Shown in pieces: positions 1-5,665 of a stretch of DNA of 8,445 bases. Both the position numbers and the translations under genes were made by a program. How positions within the stretch are numbered: the stretch's first letter is position 1; each line of letters opens with the position of its first letter. Below the pieces are notes generated by a model, which saw only the letters and a program-made list of their open reading frames with translations, did no database searches and was not told the origin of the DNA. The stretch is from positions 1-8,445 of the forward strand of contig CANQCA010000060.1 in assembly GCA_947589585.1 (NCBI GenBank), given 5' to 3'. The DNA comes from an uncultured Clostridia bacterium. Its GTDB lineage: Bacteria; Bacillota; Clostridia; Christensenellales; Borkfalkiaceae.

Positions 1-2481
1 TTGAAGCCCGTCCACCGCCGCATCCTCTATGCGATGCACGAGATGGGGCTCTACAACGACAAGGCGTACCGCAAGTGCGCGCGTATCGTCGGCGACGTCA
101 TGGGTAAATTCCACCCGCACGGCGACAGCTCCGTCTACGACGCCCTCGTTCGTCTCGCGCAGGATTTCACCATCAATCTTCCCCTTGTAGACGGGCACGG
201 AAACTTCGGCTCGGTGGACGGCGATCCGCCCGCAGCCATGCGTTATACCGAGGCGCGCCTTACAAAGCTCGCCGCCGAGATGCTTCGCGACCTCGACAAG
301 GAGACGGTGGACTTCTTCCCCAACTTCGACGGCATCGAGATGGAACCCGCCGTGCTTCCCGCAAGGTTCCCCAATCTCCTCGTGAACGGCTCGGACGGCA
401 TCGCCGTCGGTATGGCGACGAACATCCCGCCCCACAACTTGGGCGAAGTCATCGACGGCACCGTCGCCATGATCGATAACCCCGAGATCACGGTGGATGA
501 GCTCATGGACTATATCCCCGCGCCCGACTTCCCCACGGGCGGCGTCATCATGGGAAGGAGCGGTATCCGCAAGGCATACAGAACGGGGCAGGGGAACATC
601 GTCATCCGCTCCAAGTGCGAGATCGAAGAGCACGGCACGGGCGCAAATGCGCGCTCCCGCATCGTCGTCACCGAGATCCCGTATCAGGTGAATAAAGCCC
701 AACTCATCATTCAGATCGCCGACATGGTCAAGGATAAGCGCATCGAGGGCATCTCGGATATCCGCGACGAGAGCGGCAGAGAGGGGCTTCGCATCGTCAT
801 CGAATGCAAGAAGGACGCCAACGCGCAGGTGGTTTTGAATACCCTCTACAAGCACACCAATTTGCAGATCTCGGACGGTATTATTCTGCTTGCCCTTGTC
901 GAAAACGGCACCGAGCCCAAGTATTTGAATATCCGCGATATCCTCTACTACTATCTCGAACACCAGAAGGAAGTCATCGTCCGCAGAACGAAGTTCGACC
1001 TCAACAAGACGGAGGAGCGCGCCCACATCGTCGCAGGGCTCGTCTTGGCCCTCGCCAATATCGACGAAGTCATCCGCATCATCAAGGAATCCAAGGATAA
1101 AAACGACGCCACGGCGAAATTGCAGGCCTCCTTCGAGCTTTCGGATAAGCAGGCGAACGCCATCTTGGAGATGCGTTTGCAACGCCTCACTTCCCTCGAA
1201 GTGGAAAAGCTCCAAGAGGAGCTCGCCCAGCTCGAAGCGACCATCGCAGATCTCAAAGCCATTCTCGCGAGCGAGAGCCGCGTCATGGAGATCATCAAGG
1301 CGGACCTTCTCGCCATTAAAGAAAAATACCCCTCCGAGCGCAAGACGGAGATCTCCGTCGACTACGGCGACATCGAGGATGAGGACCTCATCGACGAGGA
1401 AGACGTCGTCATCTCCATGACGCACGGCGGGTATGTCAAGCGCATTCCGCTCACCGAATACAAGGCACAGCACAGGGGCGGCGTGGGCGTCACGGGGCAC
1501 AAGCCCAAGGAAGAGGACTTCGTGGAGCAGATGTTCGTCTGTTCCACCCACAACAACATTCTCTTCTTCTCCAACTTCGGCAAGGTCTACGCCATGAAGG
1601 GCTACATTATCCCCGAGGCGAATAAGCAGGCCCGCGGCAGGGCGATCGTCAACCTTCTTCAGCTTGCACAGGGGGAGAAGATCGCGGCGATCTTGCCCGT
1701 CCTTGCCAACGGCACCGGCTATCTTGTGATGGCGACGAAGAAGGGCGTCATCAAGAAGACGGCGACGAGCGAGTTCGACCGCATCATGAAGAACGGCAAG
1801 ATCGCCATCAAGATCGCCGAAGGGGACGAGCTCATCTCCGTGCAGTTCACAGACGGAAACGGCGAGATCGTCGTCGCGAGCAGATCGGGCAAGTGCATCC
1901 GCTTCCCCGAGAGCAAGGTCCGCGCCATGGGCAGAACGGCTGTCGGCGTGCGCGCGATGCGACTTAGCGAGGGCGACGAAGCAGTGGACATGATCGTGCT
2001 CAAAGAGGGCTACGAGATCCTCACGGTCTCCGAGCTCGGCTATGGGAAACGTTCCGATCCCGCCGATTACCGCGTCACCTCGCGCGGCGGCAAGGGGATC
2101 AAAGCGGGCACGTTCAACGAGAAGACGGGCGCGCTCATCGGCATGAAGCTCGTCTCGGATAGCGACGATATCCTGCTCGTCACGAGCGCGGGCATCATCA
2201 TCAGAATGCACGCGAAGGATATCTCTGTCATCGGAAGAGCCTCCCGCGGCGTGCGCCTTATGAACGTGCGCGAAGGCATTGTCGCCACCGTCGCCGTGAC
2301 GGAAATGGACGAGGAAGAGGAAGTCACCGCGCCCGAAGAGACGGCAGCCGACCTTTCGGCAGAAGAGCTCGCCGAGGACGCAAAGGAGATGGCGGCAGAG
2401 GACGCCGCCGAACCCGATGAAGTTGAAAACGACGACGAAGCGGATGAAGGCGCCGACGAAGGCGAAGACGAGGATGAGTAA
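1..2481 (+). CDS. gyrA: DNA gyrase subunit A, 5'-truncated by the window edge
   Basis: GyrA is the breakage-reunion subunit of DNA gyrase and works with GyrB as an A2B2 complex to introduce negative supercoils using ATP. The first codon (TTG, Leu) is internal: it falls in the conserved [11 protein letters not shown] stretch, so about 40 N-terminal residues are missing. In window numbering, [10 protein letters not shown] is at 38-47 and the catalytic tyrosine is Tyr82 in [10 protein letters not shown] (E. coli Tyr122). The quinolone-pocket positions are Ser43 and Asp47 (E. coli Ser83, Asp87), both the sensitive-type residue. The winged-helix/tower and coiled-coil region runs to about residue 450, with [12 protein letters not shown] inside it. 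The beta-pinwheel DNA-wrapping domain follows. Its GyrA-box is QHRGGVG (490-496), weaker than the usual QRRGGKG; a second GGKG motif lies at 696-699. Residues 769-826 form a very acidic tail. The [23 protein letters not shown] stretch favours GyrA over ParC. Confidence 0.97.
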   Translation: MKPVHRRILYAMHEMGLYNDKAYRKCARIVGDVMGKFHPHGDSSVYDALVRLAQDFTINLPLVDGHGNFGSVDGDPPAAMRYTEARLTKLAAEMLRDLDKETVDFFPNFDGIEMEPAVLPARFPNLLVNGSDGIAVGMATNIPPHNLGEVIDGTVAMIDNPEITVDELMDYIPAPDFPTGGVIMGRSGIRKAYRTGQGNIVIRSKCEIEEHGTGANARSRIVVTEIPYQVNKAQLIIQIADMVKDKRIEGISDIRDESGREGLRIVIECKKDANAQVVLNTLYKHTNLQISDGIILLALVENGTEPKYLNIRDILYYYLEHQKEVIVRRTKFDLNKTEERAHIVAGLVLALANIDEVIRIIKESKDKNDATAKLQASFELSDKQANAILEMRLQRLTSLEVEKLQEELAQLEATIADLKAILASESRVMEIIKADLLAIKEKYPSERKTEISVDYGDIEDEDLIDEEDVVISMTHGGYVKRIPLTEYKAQHRGGVGVTGHKPKEEDFVEQMFVCSTHNNILFFSNFGKVYAMKGYIIPEANKQARGRAIVNLLQLAQGEKIAAILPVLANGTGYLVMATKKGVIKKTATSEFDRIMKNGKIAIKIAEGDELISVQFTDGNGEIVVASRSGKCIRFPESKVRAMGRTAVGVRAMRLSEGDEAVDMIVLKEGYEILTVSELGYGKRSDPADYRVTSRGGKGIKAGTFNEKTGALIGMKLVSDSDDILLVTSAGIIIRMHAKDISVIGRASRGVRLMNVREGIVATVAVTEMDEEEEVTAPEETAADLSAEELAEDAKEMAAEDAAEPDEVENDDEADEGADEGEDEDE

Positions 2482-2482
2482 C

Positions 2483-2550
2483 GCGTCATCCTGAGGCGAT
2501 TACGCCATACCATGTCCGAAAGGGCCCATCCTCGAAGGATCCCGAAATAC
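2483..2550 (+). repeat. Short intergenic palindromic repeat of the GTCATCCTGAG...GAAGGATC type
   Basis: It begins two bases after the gyrA stop codon. GCGTCATCCTGAGGCGATTA (2483-2502) recurs in inverted orientation, with one substitution and a 1-base gap, at 4392-4410. Further on, ATCCT-CGA-AGGAT is a small hairpin. The GTCATCCTGAG/CGAAGGATC pairing resembles dispersed intergenic repeats common in bacterial genomes. No coding potential is credible here. Confidence 0.6.
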
Positions 2551-2560
2551 GCAGTCCAAA

Positions 2561-2598
2561 ACAGCTCCTCCCTCGGGAGGAGCTGTCACTTTAGTGAC
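2561..2598. repeat. Perfect 12-bp hairpin followed by a 5-bp hairpin; possible gyrA terminator
   Basis: ACAGCTCCTCCC (2561-2572) and GGGAGGAGCTGT (2575-2586) are exact reverse complements separated by two bases. A second hairpin, GTCAC-TTTA-GTGAC, overlaps its end at 2585-2598. On the plus strand only a poor T-run follows. On the minus strand the big hairpin is followed by TTTT (AAAA at 2557-2560). It may end gyrA transcription or fold as a repeat in either direction; the missing plus-strand T-tract makes canonical intrinsic termination uncertain. Confidence 0.6.
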
Positions 2599-2620
2599 TG
2601 AGGTGGGGAACTCTAATCAC

Positions 2621-2646
2621 GTCACCTTGAGCGGTGTCGAAGGGTG
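2621..2646. repeat. 26-bp dispersed repeat of the CCTTGAGCGGTGTCGAAGG type
   Basis: The core CCTTGAGCGGTGTCGAAGG sits between GTCA and GTG. It has the look of the CACCCTTCGACA...CTCAGGGTGAC intergenic repeat found widely in bacteria. The ends are partly self-complementary (GTCACCTT near the left, AAGGGTG at the right). It is non-coding, and only one copy is seen in this window. Confidence 0.5.
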
Positions 2647-2672
2647 CCCACATTATAAAAAGTGATGCTTCG

Positions 2673-2686
2673 CGCGCGTACGCGCG
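2673..2686. repeat. 14-bp perfect palindrome CGCGCGTACGCGCG
   Basis: The sequence reads the same on both strands across all 14 bases. It sits immediately before the composite repeat at 2690. It could be a protein-binding site or only the GC-rich head of the repeat cassette; nothing in the window favours either. Confidence 0.45.
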
Positions 2687-2689
2687 GCT

Positions 2690-2816
2690 TGGCTTGACGA
2701 ATTGAGAATGAAGCCCCCCACCACCGCCTGCGGCGGAGCCTCCCCCATGGATGGGGTAGGCCCTACCCCTCTTTGAGGGGGAGGGTGGCACGGCGAAGCC
2801 GTGACGGATGGGGGAG
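2690..2816. repeat. Composite hairpin repeat, copy 1
   Basis: The start (2690-2706) matches 4251-4267 at 14 of 17 positions. Hairpins then follow in order: CCGCC-TGC-GGCGG (2724-2736); CCTCCCCCAT and ATGGGGTAGG around two bases (2739-2760, one mismatch); CCCCTC-TTT-GAGGGG (2766-2780); CACGGC-GAA-GCCGTG (2789-2803). The element opens with CCCCCACCA and closes with GATGGGGG, so its ends are also roughly complementary. Copy 2 lies at 4251-4393. The stems differ in sequence between copies but remain paired, which suggests the fold matters. No gene is seen here. Confidence 0.65.
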
Positions 2817-2837
2817 AAATTCCAATGATTTGCCTTA

Positions 2838-2856
2838 GGCGGAATTGACTTCCGCC
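2838..2856. repeat. 7-bp hairpin in the gyrA-kinase spacer
   Basis: GGCGGAA (2838-2844) and TTCCGCC (2850-2856) pair around the 5-base loop TTGAC. There is no T-tract on either strand. The rest of 2857-2947 shows no gene and no clear site. Confidence 0.45.
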
Positions 2857-2947
2857 GTGGGCGCCCCAAGTTGGCGAGCCCTGTCGCCTTATTGTCGGAT
2901 GAAACGGCAAAGAGGACAAATACATTAAGCCGTAAACGCCCATTTCC

Positions 2948-2983
2948 TCGCGCGATTTATTTTGTAAAAAATAAATCGCGCGA
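2948..2983. repeat. Perfect 16-bp inverted repeat just upstream of the kinase promoter
   Basis: TCGCGCGATTTATTTT (2948-2963) and AAAATAAATCGCGCGA (2968-2983) are exact reverse complements around GTAA. It lies 20 bases upstream of the -35 box at 3004. The plus strand continues AAGAATTTTCCC, which is not a terminator T-tract. The mixed GC-rich base and AT-rich tip do not match the other repeats in the window. It may be an operator-like site, a bidirectional transcription barrier, or a strand-independent cruciform. Confidence 0.55.
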
Positions 2984-3003
2984 AAGAATTTTCCCAAAAA
3001 CTA

Positions 3004-3032
3004 TTTACGAACCCTTCTTTTTCGGGTATAAT
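3004..3032 (+). promoter_or_regulatory. Sigma-A type promoter of the phosphotransferase gene
   Basis: TTTACG (3004-3009) as -35 and a perfect TATAAT (3027-3032) as -10 are separated by 17 bp. Transcription should start near 3039, giving a leader of about 38 nt before the ATG at 3078. The surrounding DNA is notably AT-rich for this window. Confidence 0.7.
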
Positions 3033-3041
3033 ACGAGGTAA

Positions 3042-3065
3042 GGCGAGGGCAATCAGCCTTTCGCC
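3042..3065 (+). promoter_or_regulatory. Leader hairpin directly before the kinase ribosome-binding site
   Basis: GGCGA (3042-3046) pairs with TCGCC (3061-3065), and GGC (3048-3050) can pair with GCC (3055-3057). The hairpin ends on the base before the SD GAGGGGGA (3066-3073), which lies 4 nt from the ATG. It could affect translation or mRNA stability, but no riboswitch class is recognised. Confidence 0.35.
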
Positions 3066-3077
3066 GAGGGGGAAATT

Positions 3078-3821
3078 ATGGAACTCATTCATGAGAGCAC
3101 GGGCAAAAAACTTTACCGCGACGGCAACCGCCTCATCAAATCCTTCGACGAGACGATGTTTTCCAAGGCGGATATTTTGAACGAAGCGCTCAACCAGGCG
3201 CGCGTCGAGGCGACTTCTCTCAACATTCCCAAGGTTCTGGAGGTCTCCGTGATCGGCGGGAGGTGGTCGCTCACGTGGGAGTTCATCGAGGGGGAAACGC
3301 TCGAAGAGCTCATGAAAAAGCACCCCGAAAAGACGGACGAATACCTCGAATTTTTCGTTGATCTTCAGGTCCGCATGAGCAAGGAAAAGGTGCCGCTTTT
3401 AGGCCATCTTCGCGATAAGATGCACGCCAAAATTTCGGCGAGTGCCTTCCCCGCGACGGTGCGCTACGATCTTCACGTCCGTCTCGACGGCCTTCCCCGC
3501 CACAAGAAGCTCTGCCACGGCGACTTCCAGCCGAGCAACGTCATCATCACGAAGGACGGCACGCCCTATATCATCGACTGGTCGCACGCGACGCAGGGCA
3601 ACGGCTCCGCGGACGCCGCCCGCACCTATCTCATTTTTAAGTTACAAAAAAAGGACGAGCTTGCAGAGAAATATTTGAAGCTCTACTGCGAGAAGACGGA
3701 CACGTCCATCCAATATGTCCAGCGCATTTTGCCCATCGTCGCCTGTTCGCAGTCGGTGAAGAAAAAGCCCGAAGAGCAGGAGTTCCTCGCAAAGTGGGTG
3801 AACGTCGTCGACTGGTCGTAA
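3078..3821 (+). CDS. APH/choline-kinase-fold phosphotransferase of unknown substrate (TIGR02172-like)
   Basis: This is a predicted cytoplasmic small-molecule kinase of 247 residues. The catalytic loop is HGDFQPSN (147-154), giving Asp149 as base and Asn154 as metal ligand. The metal-binding aspartate is Asp167 in YIIDWSHA, the counterpart of DFG. Lys21 in LIKSF is the likely ATP lysine. The ADAARTYL stretch after IDW resembles the TIGR02172 paralogous group rather than known aminoglycoside-resistance enzymes. The protein is shorter than classic APH(3') enzymes, and the N-terminal lobe is compact. The ATG has a good SD (GAGGGGGA, 4 nt spacing) and its own promoter and leader. It is monocistronic, with an intrinsic terminator at 3952-3980. 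Kinase fold and active site are clear from sequence; the substrate cannot be inferred, because neighbours are unrelated and no resistance context is visible. Confidence 0.85.
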   Translation: MELIHESTGKKLYRDGNRLIKSFDETMFSKADILNEALNQARVEATSLNIPKVLEVSVIGGRWSLTWEFIEGETLEELMKKHPEKTDEYLEFFVDLQVRMSKEKVPLLGHLRDKMHAKISASAFPATVRYDLHVRLDGLPRHKKLCHGDFQPSNVIITKDGTPYIIDWSHATQGNGSADAARTYLIFKLQKKDELAEKYLKLYCEKTDTSIQYVQRILPIVACSQSVKKKPEEQEFLAKWVNVVDWS

Positions 3822-3828
3822 ATAAGTT

Positions 3829-3929
3829 CACAAATTTTGTTTTGCTTGGGATTACGCTGTCATTCCGAGGGCGTAGCCCGAGAGAATCCCCTAAAACGAA
3901 GTCCAAACATCGCAAAACAAAATTTCGTG
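3829..3929. repeat. MITE-like inverted-repeat element, copy A (101 bp)
   Basis: The left end CACAAATTTTGTTTTGC (3829-3845) is the near-complement of the right end GCAAAACAAAATTTCGTG (3912-3929); the inner 14 bases match exactly. Inside are GGGATT/AATCCC arms and a central GGGC-GTA-GCCC hairpin within the GTCATTCCGAG repeat theme. There is no transposase and no obvious target-site duplication, so it is either a non-autonomous element or a palindromic repeat. Confidence 0.65.
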
Positions 3930-3951
3930 AGGGGTTAATATTTATTATCTC

Positions 3952-3980
3952 AAAGCTCCGTCGCCCGCGGAGCTTTTTTT
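3952..3980 (+). terminator. Intrinsic terminator of the kinase gene
   Basis: AAAGCTCCG (3952-3960) and CGGAGCTTT (3968-3976) form a 9-bp stem around TCGCCCG, and the T-run continues to 3980 (seven T in total). It lies about 130 bp after the kinase stop codon, in unit 1 of the tandem duplication. Confidence 0.85.
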
Positions 3981-4071
3981 GTTCTCAAAAACAGTAAGCG
4001 TGCGGTGGCTTAGCAAATTGAGTCGCGCAGCGCAGGGGGACCCTGCTCGCGCATGTGATTGGAAGTTGTTT

Positions 4072-4174
4072 CACAAATTTTGTTTTGCGCGGGATTACGC
4101 TGTCATTCCGAGGGGCAACGCCCCGAGAGAATCCCCTCATGCGAAGTCCGAACTCCGCAAAACAAAATTTCGTG
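4072..4174. repeat. MITE-like inverted-repeat element, copy B (103 bp)
   Basis: The ends (4072-4088 and 4157-4174) are identical to those of copy A. The internal sequence differs. The central hairpin here is GGGGC-AAC-GCCCC instead of GGGC-GTA-GCCC, so the loop and stem length changed while pairing was kept. Confidence 0.65.
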
Positions 4175-4198
4175 AGGGGTTAACTTTGAACATCTCTC

Positions 4199-4225
4199 AG
4201 CTCCGTCGCCCGCGGAGCTTTTTTT
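4199..4225 (+). terminator. Second intrinsic terminator (duplicate of 3952-3980)
   Basis: AGCTCCG (4199-4205) pairs with CGGAGCT (4213-4219) around TCGCCCG and is followed by seven T. It is active-looking only on the plus strand. It would back up the first terminator and limit read-through into the antisense strand of the desulfurase gene. Confidence 0.75.
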
Positions 4226-4250
4226 GTTCTCAAAAACAGTAAGCGTGCGG

Positions 4251-4393
4251 TGGCTTAGCAAATTGAGTCGCGCAGCGCAGGGGGACCCTGCTCGCGCAAG
4301 TGATTGGAAGCAAACCCCCATCAGCCACCTGCGGTGACTGCTTCCCCCTTAAAAAGGGGGAAGCCCTACCCCTCAAGGAGGCGCCAAGGGGTA
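4251..4393. repeat. Composite hairpin repeat, copy 2 (overlaps the end of the tandem duplication)
   Basis: It starts with the 17 bases matching 2690-2706 and carries an extra hairpin module (about 4268-4305) absent from copy 1. It then continues with CACC-TGC-GGTG (4326-4336); GCTTCCCCCTT and AAGGGGGAAGC around AAA (4340-4364, perfect 11-bp stem); and TACCCCT...AGGGGTA (4367-4393). GCCCTACCCCTC (4363-4374) is identical to 2760-2771. The minus strand has no T-tract after these stems, so they are not clear terminators for the desulfurase gene. Confidence 0.65.
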
Positions 4394-4410
4394 ATGCCTC
4401 AGAATGACGC
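4392..4410 (-). repeat. Inverted partner of the repeat at 2483-2502
   Basis: Read on the minus strand it gives GCGTCATTCTGAGGCATTA, which matches 2483-2502 apart from one substitution and one missing base. Together the two copies form an inverted pair flanking the kinase gene and all the repeats around it. Confidence 0.6.
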
Positions 4411-4420
4411 TTACCGCCAC

Positions 4421-5515
4421 TCACCCTTTTGCGCACTTTACGACGGTTTTTGCGGCGAAGACGGCTTCTTCCTCCGTGTTCGAGAGCCCGAAGGAAAAGC
4501 GGATGCCCTTTTTGGCCTCCCCCTCCGATCGTCCCATCGCCGTCAGCACATGGGAGGGAAGGGCGGCGTGGGCCGAGCAGGCGGCGCCCCCCGACGCAGC
4601 GACGCCGTGAAGATCGAGAAGAGAAAGCAGCGCCTCGCCCCCGTTTTCAAACGTCATATGAGAAATATTGGGCGCGCGGCATTCTCCGTCGATCCGCACC
4701 TGCTCTTTAAGTCCGGAGCAGACGATCTCCTCGAAGAGGTCGCGAAGCCGCCCCGTATGCGCGCAGAACTCTTCCCGCCGGCCCTGTGCAAGCTCCAAAG
4801 CCTTCGCAAACCCGACGATGGCGGGCACGTTCAGGGTGCCGCCGCGCAGCCTTCTCTCCTGTTCGCCCCCCACGATGAGGGGCTTAATTTTTACACCTTT
4901 TTTTATGATGAGCGCGCCCGCACCCTTGGGGCCGCCCACCTTGTGGGAACTCAGAGAAAGCGCGTCGCAAAAAGATGCAATTTTTTTCAGATCTTGGCTG
5001 CAAGCCGCCTGCACGCAGTCGGAAAAAAGCGCCGCACCTTGGGCATGGGTGGCACGTGCAAGCTCTTCGATGGGCTGAACGCACCCCGTCTCGTTGTTCA
5101 CGGCCATCACGGCGGCGAGTCCCATCCCCTCGGACATGGTACGCCCGAAATGCGCCTTGGTAACGATCCCGTCCTCTCCCACGGGGCAGGTGAAAACCTT
5201 TCCCCCGCGCAAAGCAGCGGCTTCTCGCACCGCCGCGTGTTCGATGGGGGAGAGGAGAAGGTCGCCCTCGCCCATACAGCGCACCGCCCAGTTATCCGCT
5301 TCCGTCCCGCCCGAGGTAAAAAAGACTTCTGCAGGGGAAACACCCAAGATGCTTGCAATGCGGTCGCGTGCGTCCGTCACGTAGGCGGCCGCCCGCCTTC
5401 CGAAGGCGTGCAGGGAGTCGGGATTGCCGAAGTCGGCGCAAAGGGCGGGCTTCATCGCCTCGAAAACTTCGGGAAGGAGCGGCGTCGTCGCCGCATGATC
5501 GAGATAGACGTTCAT
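4421..5515 (-). CDS. Cysteine desulfurase, group I NifS/IscS family (PLP-dependent)
   Basis: The enzyme converts L-cysteine to L-alanine and passes the sulfur, as a persulfide, to scaffold or tRNA-thiolation partners. It is a 364-residue cytoplasmic fold-type I PLP enzyme. The N-terminus MNVYLDHAATTP is typical of the family and fixes the start. SGGTEADNWA (68-77) and NNETG (140-144) contact substrate and cofactor; Asp166 and Gln169 lie by the PLP ring. Lys192 in SSHKVGGPKG is the Schiff-base lysine, and RGGT is at 224-227. The sulfur-carrying cysteine is Cys313 in GGAACSAHAALPSHVL, on the longer group I loop. It is shorter than E. coli IscS (404). No iscU, iscR, thiI or mnmA lies beside it, so NifS, IscS and YrvO-like roles cannot be separated here. 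No SD precedes the ATG (see the promoter at 5522-5550). Confidence 0.93.
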   Translation of the reverse strand: MNVYLDHAATTPLLPEVFEAMKPALCADFGNPDSLHAFGRRAAAYVTDARDRIASILGVSPAEVFFTSGGTEADNWAVRCMGEGDLLLSPIEHAAVREAAALRGGKVFTCPVGEDGIVTKAHFGRTMSEGMGLAAVMAVNNETGCVQPIEELARATHAQGAALFSDCVQAACSQDLKKIASFCDALSLSSHKVGGPKGAGALIIKKGVKIKPLIVGGEQERRLRGGTLNVPAIVGFAKALELAQGRREEFCAHTGRLRDLFEEIVCSGLKEQVRIDGECRAPNISHMTFENGGEALLSLLDLHGVAASGGAACSAHAALPSHVLTAMGRSEGEAKKGIRFSFGLSNTEEEAVFAAKTVVKCAKG

Positions 5516-5521
5516 ATCTTT

Positions 5522-5550
5522 ATTATAGAAGAAGCCCTCGCAAAAGTCAA
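5522..5550 (-). promoter_or_regulatory. Near-consensus promoter of the cysteine desulfurase; predicts a leaderless mRNA
   Basis: On the minus strand TTGACT (5550-5545) and TATAAT (5527-5522) are spaced by exactly 17 bp. Only six bases, AAAGAT, separate the -10 box from the ATG. The usual distance from -10 to the start site puts +1 on or next to the A of the ATG (5515). There is no room for an SD in such a transcript. Confidence 0.8.
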
Positions 5551-5575
5551 GAGTTGATGCTGTGCGATAGCCCCA

Positions 5576-5594
5576 TCGCTCGCCTTGGCATGAC
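5576..5594 (-). repeat. Possible degenerate GTCATTCC-type repeat remnant
   Basis: On the minus strand it reads GTCATGCCAAGGCGAGCGA, which looks like a worn copy of the GTCATTCCGAG theme seen at 3863 and 4108. The rest of 5551-5650 shows no gene or clear terminator. Confidence 0.3.
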
Positions 5595-5665
5595 GCGGTA
5601 GCATAATTCGCCGAGGAAGCGGTTCATTCGACAGCGATTTTTTCTTCTAAACGCGCGGCAAGCGG

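Larger units (their letters stand above)
3828..4310. repeat. Tandem duplication, two units of about 243 bp
   Basis: Unit 1 spans 3828-4065 and unit 2 spans 4071-4310. The second halves (3954-4065 and 4199-4310) are 112 bp long and differ at one base (T4054 versus A4299). The first halves are clearly more diverged and differ by 2 bp in length, in a small hairpin. Each unit carries an inverted-repeat element, an intrinsic terminator, and a hairpin built from GCAGGG and CCCTGC with outer GCGC arms (4025-4052 in unit 1). The duplication fills most of the space between the convergent kinase and desulfurase genes. No credible gene is seen in it. Confidence 0.9.

Noticed and set aside
1..3. TTG at base 1 as the true gyrA start
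   Set aside because: It would delete the conserved N-terminal arm; the Leu belongs to the DGLKPVHRR motif, so the gene continues upstream of the window.
1..2481. Topoisomerase IV subunit ParC instead of GyrA
   Set aside because: The [18 protein letters not shown] and IPPHNLGE motifs and the long pinwheel with a GyrA-box-like heptad favour GyrA; the weakened box alone does not outweigh this.
2067..2513. Ser-rich 148-codon minus-strand open frame over the gyrA 3' end
   Set aside because: It is the antisense of the acidic GAN/GAC-rich gyrA tail, which gives Ser/Val runs; there is no RBS or domain.
2591..2997. Two overlapping minus-strand open frames in the gyrA-kinase spacer
   Set aside because: They read straight through palindromic repeats, are rich in Pro, Gly, Ser and Arg, lack a convincing SD, and resemble the spurious proteins often called from such repeats.
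3078..3821. Aminoglycoside-resistance gene
   Set aside because: Only the general APH fold and catalytic loop are shared; length and flanking motifs do not match known resistance enzymes, and there is no mobile or resistance context.
3828..4310. CRISPR array
   Set aside because: There are only two units of about 243 bp, no short direct repeats with unique spacers, and no cas genes.
3794..4321. Small open frames over the tandem duplication on both strands
   Set aside because: They translate the repeat units, run through intrinsic terminators, and have no RBS or recognisable domain; the two plus-strand ones share a C-terminus only because of the duplication.
4304..5557. 417-codon plus-strand open frame opposite the cysteine desulfurase
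   Set aside because: It is a GC-driven antisense shadow. The minus strand encodes a clear desulfurase with all active-site residues; the antisense product is rich in Arg, Gly and His with no domain.
5600..5650. Terminator on the plus strand before a T-run at 5638-5643
   Set aside because: Only a 4-bp stem can be drawn and no plus-strand gene ends upstream of it.
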